Positions 1 through 8,689 of a DNA stretch of 64,000 nucleotides are shown piece by piece; position 1 is the stretch's first letter; each line of letters begins with the position of its first letter. The translations under genes were made by a program, and so were the position numbers. The notes below the pieces were generated by a model. That model did not search any database, was not told the origin of the DNA, and was given only the letters and a program-made list of their open reading frames with translations. The DNA comes from Flavobacterium sp. (GTDB lineage Bacteria; Bacteroidota; Bacteroidia; Flavobacteriales; Flavobacteriaceae). Location of the stretch: the NCBI RefSeq assembly GCF_004295795.1, contig NZ_SEBR01000004.1, positions 124,001-188,000 on the forward strand, written 5' to 3'.

Positions 1-320
1 TCGCCGCCTATCACCACAAGTGAATCGATTCCGGCCTTTTCGATATTCGCGAAAGCTTTTTTGCGGCCTTCCGGCGTCATGAATTCTCTGGAACGAGCCG
101 ATTTGAGGATGGTTCCGCCTTTATTGACGATGTTGTTCACCGAACGCGGTCCCATTTCCTTGAAGTCGCCTTCTATCATGCCTTGGTAGCCGCGATAGAT
201 GCCGACACATTCAATAGCGTGGTAAGCGCAGGTACGCACCACAGAGCGGATTGCTGCGTTCATTCCCGGTGAATCTCCACCAGAAGTCAACACGCCAATC
301 CGTTTTATTGTTTTTGACAT
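1..320 (-). CDS. pfkA: 6-phosphofructokinase, N-terminal part
   Basis: ATP-dependent phosphofructokinase, which phosphorylates fructose 6-phosphate in the committed step of glycolysis. The gene starts at 320 on the minus strand and runs off the left edge, so only about 106 residues are present. The start MSKTIKRIGVLTSGGDSPGM carries the GGDSPGMNAA nucleotide-binding signature. It is followed by GIYRGYQGMIEG and a stretch ending at the GGD that precedes the catalytic loop. The ATG at 318-320 is the only sensible start. The tail of tamB lies about 145 bp upstream on the same strand. Identification is firm from the N-terminal motifs; the catalytic TxDND region lies outside the window. Confidence 0.95.
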   Translation of the reverse strand, partial: MSKTIKRIGVLTSGGDSPGMNAAIRSVVRTCAYHAIECVGIYRGYQGMIEGDFKEMGPRSVNNIVNKGGTILKSARSREFMTPEGRKKAFANIEKAGIDSLVVIGG

Positions 321-465
321 TTATTATGGTATTAAAATGTAAACTTAGCAAATATGAGCTATTTCTCGGGCACCATTATTACTACTTTAGCATTTTAAGC
401 ATTTTCAAACGTTTTCGTTGATAAGTTTTCGAAAAGGCCGAATTTATCAGACGTTTCGCTCAGAA

Positions 466-3400
466 TCACATGCCGTCTTCGGGCGAAGGAACAGCCTGCG
501 AATTCGGTTTTGGAGCCGTAGCAGGTTTCTTTTTCTTCTTTTCGGTTGGCGCGGTGAAGTGCATGCCTTCCTGGATATACGAATCCGGAACTTCCGAATC
601 GGCTTTGTCTACGTCGATCTTCGTATTGAAAAGCTTTCTGATGAGCTCGCGGAAAGTATCGAAATCGACCTCATAAGTAATACCGACGCCTTGCGTATAC
701 CCGATTCCTTGTCCTATATAATTGATGTCGTTCTCGCGATTGAACACGCGCAGGTTCATCGTCCCGTCTTCGTTGACGCGATATTGCACCTCGACATCGC
801 CAACGATCGCCGATTCGTTCACGCCGCCAACCGGAACGCCCACTTTTCCGTTTATCGAAATCCGGTCTGAAACCTGGGTGGAAATGTTCACGCCCACTCG
901 CCCATCGGCTTCCGTTCCCGGACGTCTGTCTGCCGCGACGAAATCAAGTCCTACCTTGATATTGCTGTCCGGATCCTGGAAAATGTCGCCGATCAATCCG
1001 CTTGCGGTCTCGAAAAGGTTTCCGGCGAAATCAGACTCGTTCACGCCTTCCGGACTCAGGAAAGTTCCAGACGATAGCAAGTACAAAGCCTGCGTCTGTC
1101 TCGTGTCCTTATCGTCGAGTTTATATTGGATCTCAGATTTGAGAACCGAACTCACTGTTGGGAAATTGATGTTGAAATCAGGTTCCGGACTCGCAAGGTT
1201 TCCGCGCACGCCAATGACGACTTCCACCGGAACTTTTCGGTTCACCGATGGATTGTCGAGCAGGATCGCAGGATTCGCCGTCGTCTTGTAAACCGCTTCG
1301 AGGTTCAGGACCGCGCGCATCGGATCGCCTTCCCAAGTGATCGATCCGCCTTTCTTGAGCGAGAATTTCTTGTCGATAAGTCCGCCGTATTTGAAATTAT
1401 ATGTTCCTTCGTAAGCCTGGAAATCGCCCCACATGTTGAATTTCCCGAGCGTGTTTATCTTGAACAGCAGTGATCCAAAGCCTTTTCCCTTGATGCCGTG
1501 GCCGGTATTTCGGTCGATGATGACTTCCACTTCGGCATCCGGCGTGATGTCGAAATCGAATTCCAGCTCGAGTCCGTTGTAATTCCTGGTTTGTTCGGCG
1601 ATACCTTTCTCGAGATTGTATTTTTCCTTCGGACTCAAAAAGTGGATGTAACTTCTCGATCCCGTGGATTCGGCGTTGTTTATAGGAACTTTTATCGACG
1701 TGCCTTGCATCGACTTGGCATCGACCTTGATGAACAACCCGGTTGTCGGACCCGAAATCGAGGCCGTTCCGTTGATGAAAGCCGTTCCGTAATAAGCCGC
1801 GTCCTCGCTGTCTTTCGTATCAAGTGCAAGCAATCTGTCGGTCTGGATGTTCAGGTCAAGCGCCCATTCGGAGAACTTTTTGTGCTCGATCTTGCCTTCG
1901 AGCGTTCCCATCGTCTTGAATTTCGTATCGGTGATTTGCGTATTCCTGATGATGAATTGGCTTTCGGTCACATCGACTACGGAATGTCTGTCCATCTCAT
2001 ATTCAGTATTCAGATACGGAACTTTGAGCGAAGTCTCGTCCATATAAAGTCGTCCGTTGATTTCCGGATCGCTGAACGCGCCTTCGATCTTGGCGTTTCC
2101 GGACGCAAATCCTTTGATGTCCGAAATCGCATCGCCCGCAAGCAAAGCATTGAGCATCGCCAGATTGAACTTGTTGAAACGCAGGTCGATGTCAGATTTT
2201 GTTTGTCCGCCGCTCACCGAAATTTCCCCATCGGCGCGGAAAGACTCGAAGTTCTTGTTTTCGAGAACCGAATTCACGTAGAATTTCTTGAACGATTCGT
2301 CTCCGTCGACATCCAGCACTAAATTCCCGAGTTCGGTCTCGTTCACGGCCAGATCGTTTATCCTCACGGAAGACATCGGCTGGTAAACTTCTCCGTCCTG
2401 TTTGAGGCTGACGGTGCCGTTAAGGCTTCCGGCCACTCGGAAACTTTGGGTCGCAGGCGTGAATTTCGACAGATCGACATGATCGAACGTAAGCGATAGA
2501 TCCTTATATTTCTTGCCTTTGAGCAATCCGTTGAACTTGATGCTCTGTTTTTGGTTCGACAAGGCAAAATTCTCGAAACTGAAGTTCTTGAAAGTGCGGT
2601 CGATCACGACTTTGTTGCCTTCTTTCGTGTCGGGCTCGTTCATGAACCACAGAAAATCCTTGTATTTGAGTTCCGATTTATCGAAACCGATGACCACATT
2701 CTTCTGTTTGTCGATGGTGTGATACAAGTTCAGGTTGTAGTAATCCTGGCTTTTTTCGCCTCCCTTGAATTCGGTTCTCACGAAAAGCGTGTCGCGGGCC
2801 GTGACGTTCAAAGCGCTGAAATCTGAAATCTTGTACCATTTTGTCCGAATCGTGTCCATTTCGATAAAAGCGTTGTAAAGCGGATTCTTGTTGTCGACCT
2901 GAATCCTTACGTTGTCGAAGTAATTCTCGAACGCGCCGATCATCGGAGAATCGAATTTGAGCTTGAATTCGTTGTTGTCGGAATTGATGCTTCCGGCGAT
3001 CTGCGTATTCGGCCCGACCGTGATTCCGGGAAGGAAAATCTCGAGAATCTTGTTGTAGACCGAAAGGTTGAATCGCATGAATTGCCCTTTCGCGATCTTG
3101 TTCGGACTGTAATTCGCGTAAAGGCTTCCAAGCGAATTCTCGACCATTTTCGGGACTTCGGCAAACTTGTATTTCCCGACGATCTCGCCTTCGATGATAT
3201 CGGGAGAATTGATCGCGATCGTCCTGACCTTGTTCTGGTCGAATGAAATGTTTATCGCAAAATCCTCAAAGTAGTAAGTGTCGCGCTTGTTTTGGTAAGA
3301 CGTTTGGTTGATGTGGATATTTCCCTGCAGGTCGTCAAGCGAATTGCCCGAAATCTGCGTAGCGATATCACCTTTGAAAACCGCGATCGAGTCGTTTTTG

Positions 3401-4923
3401 ACCCAACGCATCTTGCCCAGGTTCGCATAATCGATCTTGGCGTGGAAGTCGTACTGGATTTCCTTTTGGCTCAGGTTCACCTTTCCGTTGAAATCCATGA
3501 AAAGATTCGGATCGTTCACGAAAACCTGGCCTTCGAAAACGGGATTCGTGAAATTCCCGTTTATGAGAATGTTCGTGTAAAGGTAATCGCGGTATCCGAC
3601 CTTGAAAATGTCGCCCGAGAAAGACGTGTCCATGAATTCCTGTCGGAAACCTTTTCCGTCGACGTCAACGTCAAGGCTAACGATTCCAAGATCGCGTTTC
3701 TCGAGGAATTTCCCAAGCTGGAAATCGTGCAGGACGATGTGTCCGGTGTATTTGGCGTTGTCGATGTTGTCGATGTCTGTCATCACGATCTCGGTCTGCA
3801 GATTCCCGAGCGAGGTGGACATCTTGAGTTCGGTATCGATCGAAGTCGTCGTGATTTCGGCCTTTCCGACGATGTTGAATTTTCCGAGTTTCTTTAAACT
3901 TGTCGGAAGTTTTTTGCCCAGAACATTCGGAAGCAAATCGACCAAATCCTGATAATCGGAATAAACTTTGTCGAAATTCCCGTTCATGTAGAAATTTTGT
4001 CCGGTTTTCCCAAACAGATTCTTGAAGCGAACGTTTCCGATGATTTCCGACCCTTTTTCGTCTTTCAACCGCAGGTTCTCGGCATAAAGATTATTGAGCG
4101 TTCCGGTCACGTGCGACTTCATCGTAAAATACTTGTTGCGACCGATGTCCTTGTAAAAATAATACACGTCGTTCGTGGCCAACGTCGCCTGATCGATCCT
4201 GATGTCGAACTTCACGCGGTTGTTGAAATCGGCAAAATCCGACTTGACATAAGTGAGCAAAACATCGCCTTTGAGCAACGAATGCGCCGTGTTCAGATCG
4301 AGATTCTTAAGGCTGATGTTGGTTTTGTTGTATTTGAAAAGCGCGGTGAGATTCTTCACGTAAAGTCCGCGGTGATCCAGAAACGCCAGCTCGCGGATGT
4401 CGGCCGTGACTTCGGGGCCGTAAACCTTGAAATCCTTCAGTCGTCCGTCGAGTTTTCTGAAATCGATGTCTTTCGGATTGGCGCGATTTTCATCGGATAA
4501 AACAAACCGGCTGTTCGAAATGTAAAGATTGTCGGCCTTGAGCAAAAATTTCCTGCCCGAAGGTTTCTGTTTCGGCGTCTCGAAAAGCTTGAGGAAATGA
4601 TCGAGATTCGTTTCCTTTGCGCCTTTGTAGGTTTTCATGTTGAAAGTGAGTCCGTCTGCGCGGATGTCGCCAAAAAGCAGATCGCCATTGTAAAGCTGGC
4701 GGAAACTCAAGATGTTGGTCTTGATGCGGTTGGCGTAGACCAAAGTGTCTTTTTTGTAGTCGTAGATCAGTACTTTCTTGAGCTTTACACCTCCAAATAC
4801 CGAAATTGCAATCTTGTCGATGTGGATGTCCGTTCCGAAATCCTCGTTGATTTTTTCGGTAGCGAACTGCGCGATTTTGGTCTGGACTGGCGGAAGCGAA
4901 AGCAAAATGGCGAGCGTGAGCAA
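466..4923 (-). CDS. tamB: TamB-family translocation/assembly module protein
   Basis: Large inner-membrane-anchored periplasmic protein of the TamB/AsmA-like family (DUF490), thought to bridge the envelope and help outer-membrane biogenesis or lipid transport. The protein is about 1485 residues, a normal length for Bacteroidota. It is rich in beta-strand repeats, and the conserved C-terminal TamB domain is visible (DRRPGTEADGRVGVNIS, later NYIGQGIGYTQGVGITYEVD). The tail is Lys/Pro-rich. The listed start is a TTG at 4921-4923, but it falls inside the hydrophobic anchor. The reading frame stays open upstream to about 4995 and encodes a Lys-rich stretch followed by an IVGLLLFLL segment, with no ATG, GTG or TTG. 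The true start is therefore probably upstream, either a rare ATT at 4993-4995 or after a lost base in the 7-A run. A -7 promoter element lies at 5019-5026. The gene is divergent from tsaD. Confidence 0.9.
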   Translation of the reverse strand: MLTLAILLSLPPVQTKIAQFATEKINEDFGTDIHIDKIAISVFGGVKLKKVLIYDYKKDTLVYANRIKTNILSFRQLYNGDLLFGDIRADGLTFNMKTYKGAKETNLDHFLKLFETPKQKPSGRKFLLKADNLYISNSRFVLSDENRANPKDIDFRKLDGRLKDFKVYGPEVTADIRELAFLDHRGLYVKNLTALFKYNKTNISLKNLDLNTAHSLLKGDVLLTYVKSDFADFNNRVKFDIRIDQATLATNDVYYFYKDIGRNKYFTMKSHVTGTLNNLYAENLRLKDEKGSEIIGNVRFKNLFGKTGQNFYMNGNFDKVYSDYQDLVDLLPNVLGKKLPTSLKKLGKFNIVGKAEITTTSIDTELKMSTSLGNLQTEIVMTDIDNIDNAKYTGHIVLHDFQLGKFLEKRDLGIVSLDVDVDGKGFRQEFMDTSFSGDIFKVGYRDYLYTNILINGNFTNPVFEGQVFVNDPNLFMDFNGKVNLSQKEIQYDFHAKIDYANLGKMRWVKNDSIAVFKGDIATQISGNSLDDLQGNIHINQTSYQNKRDTYYFEDFAINISFDQNKVRTIAINSPDIIEGEIVGKYKFAEVPKMVENSLGSLYANYSPNKIAKGQFMRFNLSVYNKILEIFLPGITVGPNTQIAGSINSDNNEFKLKFDSPMIGAFENYFDNVRIQVDNKNPLYNAFIEMDTIRTKWYKISDFSALNVTARDTLFVRTEFKGGEKSQDYYNLNLYHTIDKQKNVVIGFDKSELKYKDFLWFMNEPDTKEGNKVVIDRTFKNFSFENFALSNQKQSIKFNGLLKGKKYKDLSLTFDHVDLSKFTPATQSFRVAGSLNGTVSLKQDGEVYQPMSSVRINDLAVNETELGNLVLDVDGDESFKKFYVNSVLENKNFESFRADGEISVSGGQTKSDIDLRFNKFNLAMLNALLAGDAISDIKGFASGNAKIEGAFSDPEINGRLYMDETSLKVPYLNTEYEMDRHSVVDVTESQFIIRNTQITDTKFKTMGTLEGKIEHKKFSEWALDLNIQTDRLLALDTKDSEDAAYYGTAFINGTASISGPTTGLFIKVDAKSMQGTSIKVPINNAESTGSRSYIHFLSPKEKYNLEKGIAEQTRNYNGLELEFDFDITPDAEVEVIIDRNTGHGIKGKGFGSLLFKINTLGKFNMWGDFQAYEGTYNFKYGGLIDKKFSLKKGGSITWEGDPMRAVLNLEAVYKTTANPAILLDNPSVNRKVPVEVVIGVRGNLASPEPDFNINFPTVSSVLKSEIQYKLDDKDTRQTQALYLLSSGTFLSPEGVNESDFAGNLFETASGLIGDIFQDPDSNIKVGLDFVAADRRPGTEADGRVGVNISTQVSDRISINGKVGVPVGGVNESAIVGDVEVQYRVNEDGTMNLRVFNRENDINYIGQGIGYTQGVGITYEVDFDTFRELIRKLFNTKIDVDKADSEVPDSYIQEGMHFTAPTEKKKKKPATAPKPNSQAVPSPEDGM

Positions 4924-5018
4924 AAACAGCAGTAAACCGACGATGGAACGGATCGCTATTTTTTTAAATTTTTTGATACCCGCGAATGTTTTAATTTTGC
5001 TTTTTCAGATTTGTTGCC

Positions 5019-5026
5019 CAAAGATA
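5019..5026 (-). promoter_or_regulatory. -7 promoter element of tamB
   Basis: Read on the minus strand this is TATCTTTG, a perfect match to the Bacteroidota -7 consensus TAnnTTTG. It puts transcription start near 5012, upstream of every candidate tamB start. No good -33 TTTG is seen at ideal spacing. Confidence 0.5.
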
Positions 5027-5128
5027 ACATTTGGACTTGTGTAAACTTTGTCGGTTGAGGGCAAAATGTTTCATTTTTATCAACCGTTTCGACAAGTTTT
5101 CCGCTTCCACCAAAAAAAGTGCCACACT

Positions 5129-6151
5129 ATGCATCCAAATGATGTATTTATCCTTTCCATTGAAAGTTCCTGCGACGACACCGCCGCGGCCGTACTGCAT
5201 AACGACAAGGTTTTGTCGAATGTTGTCGCCAACCAGAAAATCCACAACGAGTATGGTGGCGTCGTGCCCGAACTGGCTTCGCGTGCACACCAGCAGAACA
5301 TCGTTCCGGTAATCGAGACAGCCTTGAAACGCGCGAATGTTGATAAGTCGAAGCTTTCGGCTATCGCTTTCACGCAAGGACCAGGCCTGATGGGTTCGCT
5401 TTTGGTGGGCGGTTCGTTCGCGAAGTCTTTGGCTTTGGCGCTCGGGATTCCGCTTATCGCCATTAACCACATGCAAGCCCATATTCTGGCGCATTTCATA
5501 GACGAGGAAGGTTTCGACAAACCGGAATTTCCGTTCCTGGCGCTGACGATTTCTGGCGGACACACGCAAATCGTGAAAGTCAACTCGTATTTCGACATGG
5601 AAATAATCGGGGAAACCACAGACGATGCCGTAGGCGAAGCGTTCGACAAAAGCGCGAAAATCCTAGGGCTTCCATATCCCGGCGGACCGCTCGTCGACAA
5701 ATATGCGCAATCTGGCAATCCGAAAGCTTTTGCGTTTACCAAACCAAAAGTTCCGGGATTGGATTTCAGTTTTTCGGGACTCAAAACCGCGATCCTGTAT
5801 TTCGTCCAAAAAAACAAAGCCCTGAACCCGAATTTCGTCGAGGAAAACCGCGATGACATCTGCGCTTCGATCCAACATACGATAATCGCGATACTGATGG
5901 ACAAAATGAAACTTGCCGTAGCGCAAACCGGAATCACTCAAGTCGCGATCGGCGGCGGTGTTTCGGCCAATTCGGGCATCCGCAAGGCGATGAAGGACGC
6001 AGAAACCGATCTGGGTTGGAAAACCTTCGTTCCCAAATTCGAATACACGACCGACAACGCCGGGATGATAGGAATCGCGGGTTATCACAAATTTCTCGAA
6101 GGCGATTTCGAGGACGCGTCGGTGGTTTCAAAAGCTAGAATCGAATTCTGA
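5129..6151 (+). CDS. tsaD: tRNA N6-adenosine threonylcarbamoyltransferase
   Basis: TsaD (Kae1/YgjD/Gcp) catalyses the last step of t6A37 formation on tRNAs reading ANN codons, as part of the TsaBDE complex in the cytoplasm. It is 340 residues from the ATG at 5129 (MHPNDVFILSIESSCDDTAA). The open frame extends upstream to 5048, but the N-terminus ILSIESSCDDT is diagnostic and fixes the start. The metal-binding pair HMQAH is at residues 114-118, with the C-terminal TTDNAGMIG Asp ligand. Its stop overlaps the start of rsmE by one base (TGATG), indicating translational coupling of two RNA-modification genes. Confidence 0.97.
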   Translation: MHPNDVFILSIESSCDDTAAAVLHNDKVLSNVVANQKIHNEYGGVVPELASRAHQQNIVPVIETALKRANVDKSKLSAIAFTQGPGLMGSLLVGGSFAKSLALALGIPLIAINHMQAHILAHFIDEEGFDKPEFPFLALTISGGHTQIVKVNSYFDMEIIGETTDDAVGEAFDKSAKILGLPYPGGPLVDKYAQSGNPKAFAFTKPKVPGLDFSFSGLKTAILYFVQKNKALNPNFVEENRDDICASIQHTIIAILMDKMKLAVAQTGITQVAIGGGVSANSGIRKAMKDAETDLGWKTFVPKFEYTTDNAGMIGIAGYHKFLEGDFEDASVVSKARIEF

Positions 6152-6855
6152 TGCAGTTATTCTACAATCCTGATATTACGTCCGACACAAAAACACTTGT
6201 TTTCGACAAGGAAGAAAGCCGTCACATCGTTAAAGTGTTGCGAAAGACATCTGGTGACAAAATATACGTAACCAACGGTTTGGGCTCGCTTTTCAAGACC
6301 GAGATTACTTTGCCGTCCGACAGTAAAACAACGGTGAGAATCGTATCGGAAGAAAAATCGAAACCGCTCGACTTTTACCTGCATTTGGCCGTCGCGCCTA
6401 CGAAAATGAACGACAGGTACGAATGGTTTCTCGAGAAAGCAACTGAAATCGGTATATCCGAAATCACGCCGTTGATCTGCGAAAGATCGGAACGAAGCCA
6501 GGTCAAAATCGACCGATTCGAGAAAATCATCATATCGGCCATGAAACAATCCAACCAATATTTCATGCCCAAACTCAATGAAGCCCAAACTTTCAAGGAG
6601 TTCATGAAACGAGAAATCAGTCCGCAGAAATTCATCGCCCATTGCGAGGAAACCGACAGGAAATCGTTGAAAGGCGAACTTCAAAAAGGAAGCGACGTGA
6701 CGGTATTGATTGGTCCGGAAGGCGATTTTACCGAAAAAGAAATCGCATCGGCACTCGAGAACGCCTTTATTCCCGTATCTTTAGGCAATACGAGATTGCG
6801 CACCGAGACCGCGGCTGTCGTGGCTTGTCATAGCGCGGTTTTTGTGAATGAGTAG
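6151..6855 (+). CDS. rsmE: 16S rRNA (uracil-1498-N3)-methyltransferase
   Basis: RsmE methylates N3 of U1498 in 16S rRNA using S-adenosylmethionine. It is a 234-residue SPOUT-family protein. Characteristic motifs are ATEIGISEITPLICERSE in the middle, then VLIGPEGDFTEKEI and the C-terminal knot LGNTRLRTETA. It starts at the ATG overlapping the tsaD stop by one base, so it is the second gene of the tsaD operon. The downstream DUF4159 reading frame opens 8 bp inside it, although that gene probably starts later. Confidence 0.96.
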   Translation: MQLFYNPDITSDTKTLVFDKEESRHIVKVLRKTSGDKIYVTNGLGSLFKTEITLPSDSKTTVRIVSEEKSKPLDFYLHLAVAPTKMNDRYEWFLEKATEIGISEITPLICERSERSQVKIDRFEKIIISAMKQSNQYFMPKLNEAQTFKEFMKREISPQKFIAHCEETDRKSLKGELQKGSDVTVLIGPEGDFTEKEIASALENAFIPVSLGNTRLRTETAAVVACHSAVFVNE

Positions 6856-6946
6856 GTTGAATTCTGATTGCTATAAAATCAAATTCAGTCATTTTAAAAT
6901 AAAAAATCCACCGATTCGTGAATTCGTGGCTAAAAAAATTTGTTTC

Positions 6947-7594
6947 GTGACCTACAAAAAAATATTCCTGTCGCTTGTCATCCTTTTCCATTTCGCTGCG
7001 GCTGCGCAAGAAATCGCGCTGCTGAAATACAGCGGCGGAGGCGATTGGTACTCAAACCCAACCTCGCTTCCGAACCTGATCAAATTTTGCAACCGCACGA
7101 TAAACACTAGAATTACGGCAAAACCCGCGACAGTCGAACCCGGAAGTCCGGATCTTCTGTCGTATCCGTTCGTGCACATGACCGGTCACGGCAACGTGGT
7201 TTTCAGTGACAACGACATCCAGAACCTGAGGAACTACCTCGAAGGCGGCGGTTTTTTGCACATTGACGACAATTACGGTATGGACGAGTTCATCCGACGC
7301 GAGATCAAGCGCATTTTCCCGAGCAATCCTCTTGTCGAATTGCCCGCAAACCACGCTATTTTCCAAAAACCGAATCCTTTTCCGCAAGGCATCCCAAAAA
7401 TTCACGAGCACGATGCCAAACGGCCACAGGCTTTCGGCGTTTTAATAGACGGAAGATTGGCGTTGCTTTACACTTATGAAACTGATTTGGGCGACGGTTG
7501 GGAAGACACCGAAGTGCACAACGATCCGGCCGAAGTACGCGAAAAAGCGCTCAAAATGGGCGCCAACATCATCAATTACGTTTTCAACAACTAG
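6947..7594 (+). CDS. DUF4159 secreted protein
   Basis: Protein of the DUF4159 family, common in Bacteroidota; molecular function unknown. The frame is open from an ATG at 6848, inside rsmE. However, residues 1-33 of that long form are encoded by a dispersed palindromic repeat (around 6905-6935) and do not look like protein. The GTG at 6947 gives VTYKKIFLSLVILFHFAAAAQ, a normal signal peptide ending AAAAQ, so I choose it (about 215 residues). The family core is visible: ALLKYSGGGDWY, then VHMTGHGNVVFS and GGGFLHIDDNYGMD, resembling a GATase1-like fold. It sits in the tsaD-rsmE gene string and is followed 4 bp later by the permease gene. Confidence 0.85.
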   Translation: MTYKKIFLSLVILFHFAAAAQEIALLKYSGGGDWYSNPTSLPNLIKFCNRTINTRITAKPATVEPGSPDLLSYPFVHMTGHGNVVFSDNDIQNLRNYLEGGGFLHIDDNYGMDEFIRREIKRIFPSNPLVELPANHAIFQKPNPFPQGIPKIHEHDAKRPQAFGVLIDGRLALLYTYETDLGDGWEDTEVHNDPAEVREKALKMGANIINYVFNN

Positions 7595-7598
7595 CCTT

Positions 7599-8687
7599 AT
7601 GACCTCGAACACCATTGCCAAAGGAATTCTCAAAGCGGTCGGCGTTCTGGTCGCGATTTTACTCGCTTTCTACTTTTTGTCGCTGATCCAATCGGTGTTG
7701 ATCTACCTTGCGGTTTCGCTTGTCCTGACGCTTATCGGGATGCCGATCGTCAAATTCCTCAAGAACAAATGCAAGTTCAAGAACATTTTTGCGGTGCTTA
7801 CTACTTTGCTTATTTTCGTCGGATTCATATTCGGGTTCATCATGATGTTCGTGCCTTTGGTTGCGAGCCAAGGCCATAATCTGTCGCTTTTGAACACGTC
7901 GGCCATCGAGCAGAATGTGATCCAACTCACCGATCAGGCCACGAAATGGCTCGAAAGCCACAACATCGATTCGGCCAAATTGCTCAAGGAATCGAATGTT
8001 GCTTCAAAACTCAATTTCAATTTTATCCCGAATTTCCTCAACATCATTCTCGGAACGATCTCAAGTTTTGGTGTCGGATTGGCCTCGGTGCTCTTCATCA
8101 CGTTTTTCTTTTTGAAGGACAGACGTTTGTTCCAGAACGGAATCAAGATGCTTTTGCCCGAAGCGCACAAGGAAAAAATCCTCAATTCCATAGAAAAGAT
8201 CGACCATTTGCTCTCGCGTTATTTCATCGGATTGGTATTTCAACTGCTGATCATTTTTGTACTTTATCTTGTTGTTTTGCTGATTTTCGGAGTACAGAAT
8301 GCGCTGATCATCGCGTTTTTGTGTGCTATCCTGAACATCATCCCTTACGTCGGACCGCTTATCGGATCGATTCTCGCCGCAGTCCTGACGATGTTGAGCA
8401 ACCTCGGAAGCGATTTCCAAAGCGAAATTTTGCCCACCACGATCTACGTCATGATAGGATTTTGGGTCGTTCAGGTCATCGACAACAATTTGACAGGCCC
8501 GCTGATTTTCTCGAAAAGCGTCGACTCGCATCCGCTTGAGATTTTCCTTGTGATTTTGGTCGCCGGTTTCCTTTTCGGAATTCTGGGAATGGTTATCGCC
8601 GTTCCTATGTATACGATTCTCAAAGTGATCGCCAAGGAATTTTTGCCCGAAAACAGGATCGTAAAGTTGCTGACGCGAAAAATCTAG
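7599..8687 (+). CDS. AI-2E family transporter (PerM-like permease)
   Basis: Polytopic inner-membrane protein of the AI-2E transporter/UPF0118 family, 362 residues with about eight hydrophobic segments. The ATG at 7599 starts MTSNTIAKGILKAVGVLVAI. The open frame begins earlier, but that part overlaps the DUF4159 gene. The C-terminal half shows the family signature: NIIPYVGPLIGSILAAVL, then VQVIDNNLTGPLIFSKSVDS and HPLEIFLVILVAGFLFG. Members have been linked to autoinducer-2, indole or Na+ transport; the substrate here cannot be told. It begins 4 bp after the DUF4159 stop and ends 2 bp before the next gene. Confidence 0.9.
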   Translation: MTSNTIAKGILKAVGVLVAILLAFYFLSLIQSVLIYLAVSLVLTLIGMPIVKFLKNKCKFKNIFAVLTTLLIFVGFIFGFIMMFVPLVASQGHNLSLLNTSAIEQNVIQLTDQATKWLESHNIDSAKLLKESNVASKLNFNFIPNFLNIILGTISSFGVGLASVLFITFFFLKDRRLFQNGIKMLLPEAHKEKILNSIEKIDHLLSRYFIGLVFQLLIIFVLYLVVLLIFGVQNALIIAFLCAILNIIPYVGPLIGSILAAVLTMLSNLGSDFQSEILPTTIYVMIGFWVVQVIDNNLTGPLIFSKSVDSHPLEIFLVILVAGFLFGILGMVIAVPMYTILKVIAKEFLPENRIVKLLTRKI

Positions 8688-8689
8688 CC

